DNA of 7,840 bases, taken from Planctomycetota bacterium. Its GTDB lineage: Bacteria; Planctomycetota; Phycisphaerae; Phycisphaerales; UBA1924. The stretch is from NCBI GenBank assembly GCA_023412695.1, contig JAEYNG010000138.1, forward strand, positions 1 through 7,840. The letters run 5' to 3'. Of the stretch, positions 5,354-7,840 are shown one piece after another. A model generated the notes under the pieces. It saw only the letters and a program-made list of their open reading frames with translations. It searched no databases and was not told the origin of the DNA. Every line of letters begins with the position of its first letter. The stretch's first letter is position 1. A program made the position numbers and the translations under genes.

Positions 5354-5713
5354 TCACAAGAAGCTGGCCAGCGCCGACTCCGCCGTCGGGTGGATGGAGA
5401 ACAGCTTGTCCAGCTTCGTGATCTTGAACACCTCGTAGATCTGCGGGTCGATGTTCGCCAGCCGGAGTTGCCCCCTCCGGGCCTTCATCTTGTTGTTGAT
5501 CGTGATCAGCGTCCCCAGCGCGGCAGACGACAGGTGATCAACGTTCGCGAAGTTGATCAGCAGCTTCGGGTTGCTCGACGCGTCGATCAGCGAGGCGATC
5601 TCCTCGCCGATCTGCTGGATGTTCGCCTCGTCGAGGATGTTCCGGTCAATGAACTCGACCTGCGTGATGTCCTGCTCGTGCCGGACGCGCAGTCGCGAGG
5701 AGCCTGTTGGCAT
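5354..5713 (-). CDS. STAS-domain anti-sigma-factor antagonist (SpoIIAA/RsbV type)
   Basis: From the ATG at 5713 the 119-residue product is one STAS domain, the usual size for RsbV/SpoIIAA. The core contains LLINFANVDHLSSAALGTL (51-69). S62 aligns with the Ser that partner kinases phosphorylate (Ser58 of SpoIIAA), although the usual D-S-S-G-L-G is L-S-S-A-A-L-G here. When unphosphorylated it would bind the kinase encoded next and free that kinase's target. The start at 5713 is chosen because AAGGAGA lies eight bases upstream and family lengths fit. Upstream in-frame ATGs at 5740 (also with a purine-rich site) and 5818 are less likely; the one at 5818 lies upstream of the terminator hairpin at 5776-5809. 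A TATCAT hexamer (5744-5739) may be its -10 box, but no -35 is evident. Confidence 0.9.
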   Translation of the reverse strand: MPTGSSRLRVRHEQDITQVEFIDRNILDEANIQQIGEEIASLIDASSNPKLLINFANVDHLSSAALGTLITINNKMKARRGQLRLANIDPQIYEVFKITKLDKLFSIHPTAESALASFL

Positions 5714-5775
5714 CGCGGTGTCTCCTTGGTGCGGACCCATGATATCACCCCTCCCCCGCCGCGCAGGCCTGAAAT

Positions 5776-5809
5776 GAAAAACGCACGGCGCGCCCTCGCG
5801 CCGTGCGTT
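5776..5809 (-). terminator. rho-independent terminator of the secretin gene
   Basis: On the minus strand a perfect 13-bp stem (arms 5797-5809 and 5780-5792) encloses the 4-base loop at 5793-5796 and runs into five T residues (5781-5777). It starts 21 bases after the secretin stop codon at 5831. The strength of this hairpin implies that the STAS/kinase pair is transcribed from its own promoter. Confidence 0.93.
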
Positions 5810-5830
5810 GTGGTTCATGGATTCAGCCGA

Positions 5831-7840
5831 TCACCGGCTGCCGAGGCCCGAGCGGACGGAGTCGAGCAGGCCGGGGAAGGACTTCTCCTCCTCCTCCGTC
5901 TGGATCAGCACCGTCGGCTTCAGCAGGATGAGCAGGGTCTGCTCTTCCTTGCTCTCCAGCCGGTTCGTGAAGAACCGGTTGATGATCGGGATCTTGCTCA
6001 GCACCGGCACGCCGGTCTCGATCTCGACCTCCGTCACCAGCCGCTGGCCGCCGAGCAGGATCGTCCCCTCGTCGGGCACGGTCGCCGTCGTGCGGACGCG
6101 CGTCACCGTCACCGTCGGAAGCTGGATGAACGACTGCGTGTCCGCGGAGTTCACGAGCTGGCCGCCCGCGACCGCCGACACCGCCTGCTGCGCGAAGCCG
6201 TCGATCCGGCCCACGCCCGCATCCACGTTCAGCGTCACGTACCGCCGGTCCGACGAGATCACGCCCTCGACCAGCAGCGTCACGCCCTCGGAGACCGCCT
6301 CGACCTCCGGATCGAAGCCGACCGCCGAATCGCCCGTGATCGGGTTGAGGTCCGACACGAAGGCCTGCTGCGTCACGACGTAAATGTTCGCCGTCTGGCC
6401 GTTGGTGAACGTCAGCCGCGGCGCGGTCATCTGCACCGTCCGCTTGTCGGCCTGCGTCGCCTGGATGAGGAAGTCCACCTGGATGTCGTCGAGGAACTGG
6501 CCCGCGATGCCCAGCGCGGGGGCCGCGCCGAGGATGGTGTTGGCGAAGTCGCCCTCGGCCAGAAGCGTCGAGAGGCCCGACGAGTTTTGCCCCGCGCCGA
6601 TCGGCGACCAGCCGCGGGCGTTCACGACCGCCTGGTTCGTGCGGTCATCGCCCATGATCGGGCCCGCCTGGCCGCCCACCGGCCCCTGGCCCGCGATCTG
6701 CCGCTGCAGACCGCGGCTCCCGCCCGAACCCGTGTCCTCGAACAGGAAGAAGTCGCCGGGCTGCACGCTCGGGTCGACCGCACGCGCCGCGCGGAACTGG
6801 TTGTTGTTCGCGTTCAGCACCAGGTCGATGTCGAACGAGATCTGCTCGAACCAGTTCTGATTCACGAGCAGGAACTTCGTCTCGACGTTGATCTGCATGT
6901 TCCGGATCTCGCGCAGCTTGCTCAGCAGGCCGACGATCTCCCGGTGGTTCCGCGGCGTGTTCGTGACGATCAGCGAGCCGTTGAGCTCCTGCAGCGTGCC
7001 CGTCTCGCCGCCGTTGTCACGCCACCCGTCGAAGTCCACGTTCTGCTGCAGGATGTCCACGATCTGGTCGATCCGCTCCTGCCGGGTCGGACGATCATCC
7101 TCCTCGTCGTCGTTGTCCTCGAACGGGCTCTGACCGCCGCCCTGGGCCTGCTGCAGCACCGAGTTCAGGTCGATCTCCGGAACCTGCGTGTAGTCCGGGA
7201 TGTCAAAGAGCAGGTCCTGGATGTTGTAGATCACCAGCTGCCGGTTCCGCCGCAGCGCCTCGTCCGAGGCAACCGTCAGCACGCCGTTCTCCACCCACCA
7301 GTTGGCGGCAGAGAACTGGTCCGTCGAGACCTTCCGCAGGATCCGGTCCAGCATCGTCTCCGCCGACGTGTTCGTCAGCTTCAGCGACACCAGCGAGTCA
7401 CGCGTCACGCCGATCGTCCCGAGGCTGTCCCAGTCGATGTCCATGTCGACCTTCGTCAGCGTCTGGAAGAACTGCAGCACGTCCTCGAGCCGGTTGTCCG
7501 TGAAGTTCGCGGGGAACCGCGAGCTCGCCAGCTCCGACAGCACGCGACGGTTCTCCGGCGGCTCGTTGAACGCCGCCGACTCCCCGCGCGACACCGTCTT
7601 CTGCGGCCAGTCCGTCGGGTACTCGATCACGTCCGTCGCCGGCAGCATCGCCTGCTCGTTGTTGATCGTCTGCATCGCGTGCCGCCACTGCTTGTCGCGC
7701 TGCACGTTGTTGTACATGGTGTACACCACGATGTCGCGAAGGATGTCCTTCAGCAGCAGCGCCGTCGGGTTGTTCGGGTCGAGGAACAGCACCTGCTCCG
7801 TGACCTGCAGCGCCTCCTCGTACTTCCGCTCCTGCTGCAG
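5831..7840 (-). CDS. secretin (GspD/PilQ superfamily), 5' end outside the window
   Basis: The frame is open from the right edge to the TGA at 5831, giving 669 visible residues. The true start is beyond the window; a GTG at 7792 lies inside a TPR-like segment (KYEEALQVTEQVLFLDPNNP, residues 6-25) and is not a credible start. Residues about 109-195 look like an STN/N0-type periplasmic domain (RLEDVLQFFQTLTKVDMDID). A highly acidic linker (EDNDDEEDD, 241-249) follows, then an N1/NolW-like ring module ending in GSLIVTNTPRNHREIVGLL. The C-terminal secretin core includes TVTRVRTTATVPDEGTILLGG and GVPVLSKIPIINRFF, then EEQTLLILLKPTVL, which match the GspD/PilQ signature. A Gly/Gln-rich stretch (about 371-395) interrupts the region before the core. 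It should form an outer-membrane multimeric channel for type II secretion, type IV pili or a related system. No partner gene is visible to decide which. Confidence 0.88.
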   Translation of the reverse strand: MQQERKYEEALQVTEQVLFLDPNNPTALLLKDILRDIVVYTMYNNVQRDKQWRHAMQTINNEQAMLPATDVIEYPTDWPQKTVSRGESAAFNEPPENRRVLSELASSRFPANFTDNRLEDVLQFFQTLTKVDMDIDWDSLGTIGVTRDSLVSLKLTNTSAETMLDRILRKVSTDQFSAANWWVENGVLTVASDEALRRNRQLVIYNIQDLLFDIPDYTQVPEIDLNSVLQQAQGGGQSPFEDNDDEEDDRPTRQERIDQIVDILQQNVDFDGWRDNGGETGTLQELNGSLIVTNTPRNHREIVGLLSKLREIRNMQINVETKFLLVNQNWFEQISFDIDLVLNANNNQFRAARAVDPSVQPGDFFLFEDTGSGGSRGLQRQIAGQGPVGGQAGPIMGDDRTNQAVVNARGWSPIGAGQNSSGLSTLLAEGDFANTILGAAPALGIAGQFLDDIQVDFLIQATQADKRTVQMTAPRLTFTNGQTANIYVVTQQAFVSDLNPITGDSAVGFDPEVEAVSEGVTLLVEGVISSDRRYVTLNVDAGVGRIDGFAQQAVSAVAGGQLVNSADTQSFIQLPTVTVTRVRTTATVPDEGTILLGGQRLVTEVEIETGVPVLSKIPIINRFFTNRLESKEEQTLLILLKPTVLIQTEEEEKSFPGLLDSVRSGLGSR

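Noticed and set aside
5714..5818. Upstream ATG at 5818 adding 35 residues to the STAS protein
   Set aside because: It lies upstream of the secretin terminator hairpin, and the extra residues do not resemble STAS sequence. The AAGGAGA site points to 5713.
7790..7792. GTG at 7792 as the secretin start
   Set aside because: The frame continues upstream to the window edge with a TPR-like sequence spanning this codon, so it is an internal valine.
1..7840. CRISPR arrays, tRNA or rRNA genes, insertion sequences
   Set aside because: No regularly spaced repeats, no recognisable tRNA cloverleaf or rRNA motifs and no transposase-like frame were seen on either strand.

Overview
The window is a GC-rich bacterial chromosome segment in which every supported gene lies on the minus strand, so transcription runs from the right edge to the left. 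The source looks like a planctomycete, perhaps of the Phycisphaerae. The clues are the GC-rich codon use, a large secretin with a TPR-like stretch, and a short orphan tail near the left edge. That tail resembles the dockerin/EF-hand-like C-terminal tags of secreted planctomycete proteins. The assignment rests on remembered family patterns and was not checked by a search.

In order of transcription: (1) 7840-5831 is the 3' part of a secretin (GspD/PilQ superfamily) cut by the window edge and closed by a strong intrinsic terminator at 5776-5809. (2) 5713-4819 is a two-gene partner-switching cassette: a STAS anti-sigma-factor antagonist followed by an RsbW/SpoIIAB-type ATP-binding anti-sigma kinase. 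(3) 4677-2431 is an ISC iron-sulfur cluster assembly cluster: cysteine desulfurase IscS, scaffold IscU and an A-type carrier of the ErpA/IscA family. A TATAAT box overlapped by a perfect 15-bp palindrome precedes iscS. (4) 2247-1765 is a small tandem-ACT-domain protein, a presumed amino-acid-sensing regulator. (5) 1657-233 is an FAD/NAD(P)-binding oxidoreductase of the YdhS-like (COG4529) type, with signs of a leaderless transcript. (6) 232-1 holds the in-frame orphan dockerin-like tail, a short tandem repeat and a GC-rich palindromic element of the REP type.

The ISC trio is functionally coherent. IscS takes sulfur from cysteine, IscU builds the cluster, and the A-type carrier delivers it. 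IscU keeps the LPPVK motif that HscA recognises in the proteobacterial and mitochondrial system, but hscA, hscB, fdx and iscR are not in this window. The STAS/kinase pair is a second working unit; its sigma factor and PP2C phosphatase are not visible. The ACT and FAD genes share a GATAAACT octamer upstream and may have their own promoters.

I see no convincing wholly new system. The points most worth a second look are the dockerin-like remnant in frame behind a double stop, the palindrome at the iscS promoter, the His-rich tail and CxxC of IscU, and the leaderless FAD gene. No RNA genes, CRISPR arrays or insertion sequences were recognised, and no gene-free stretch exceeds 300 bases.
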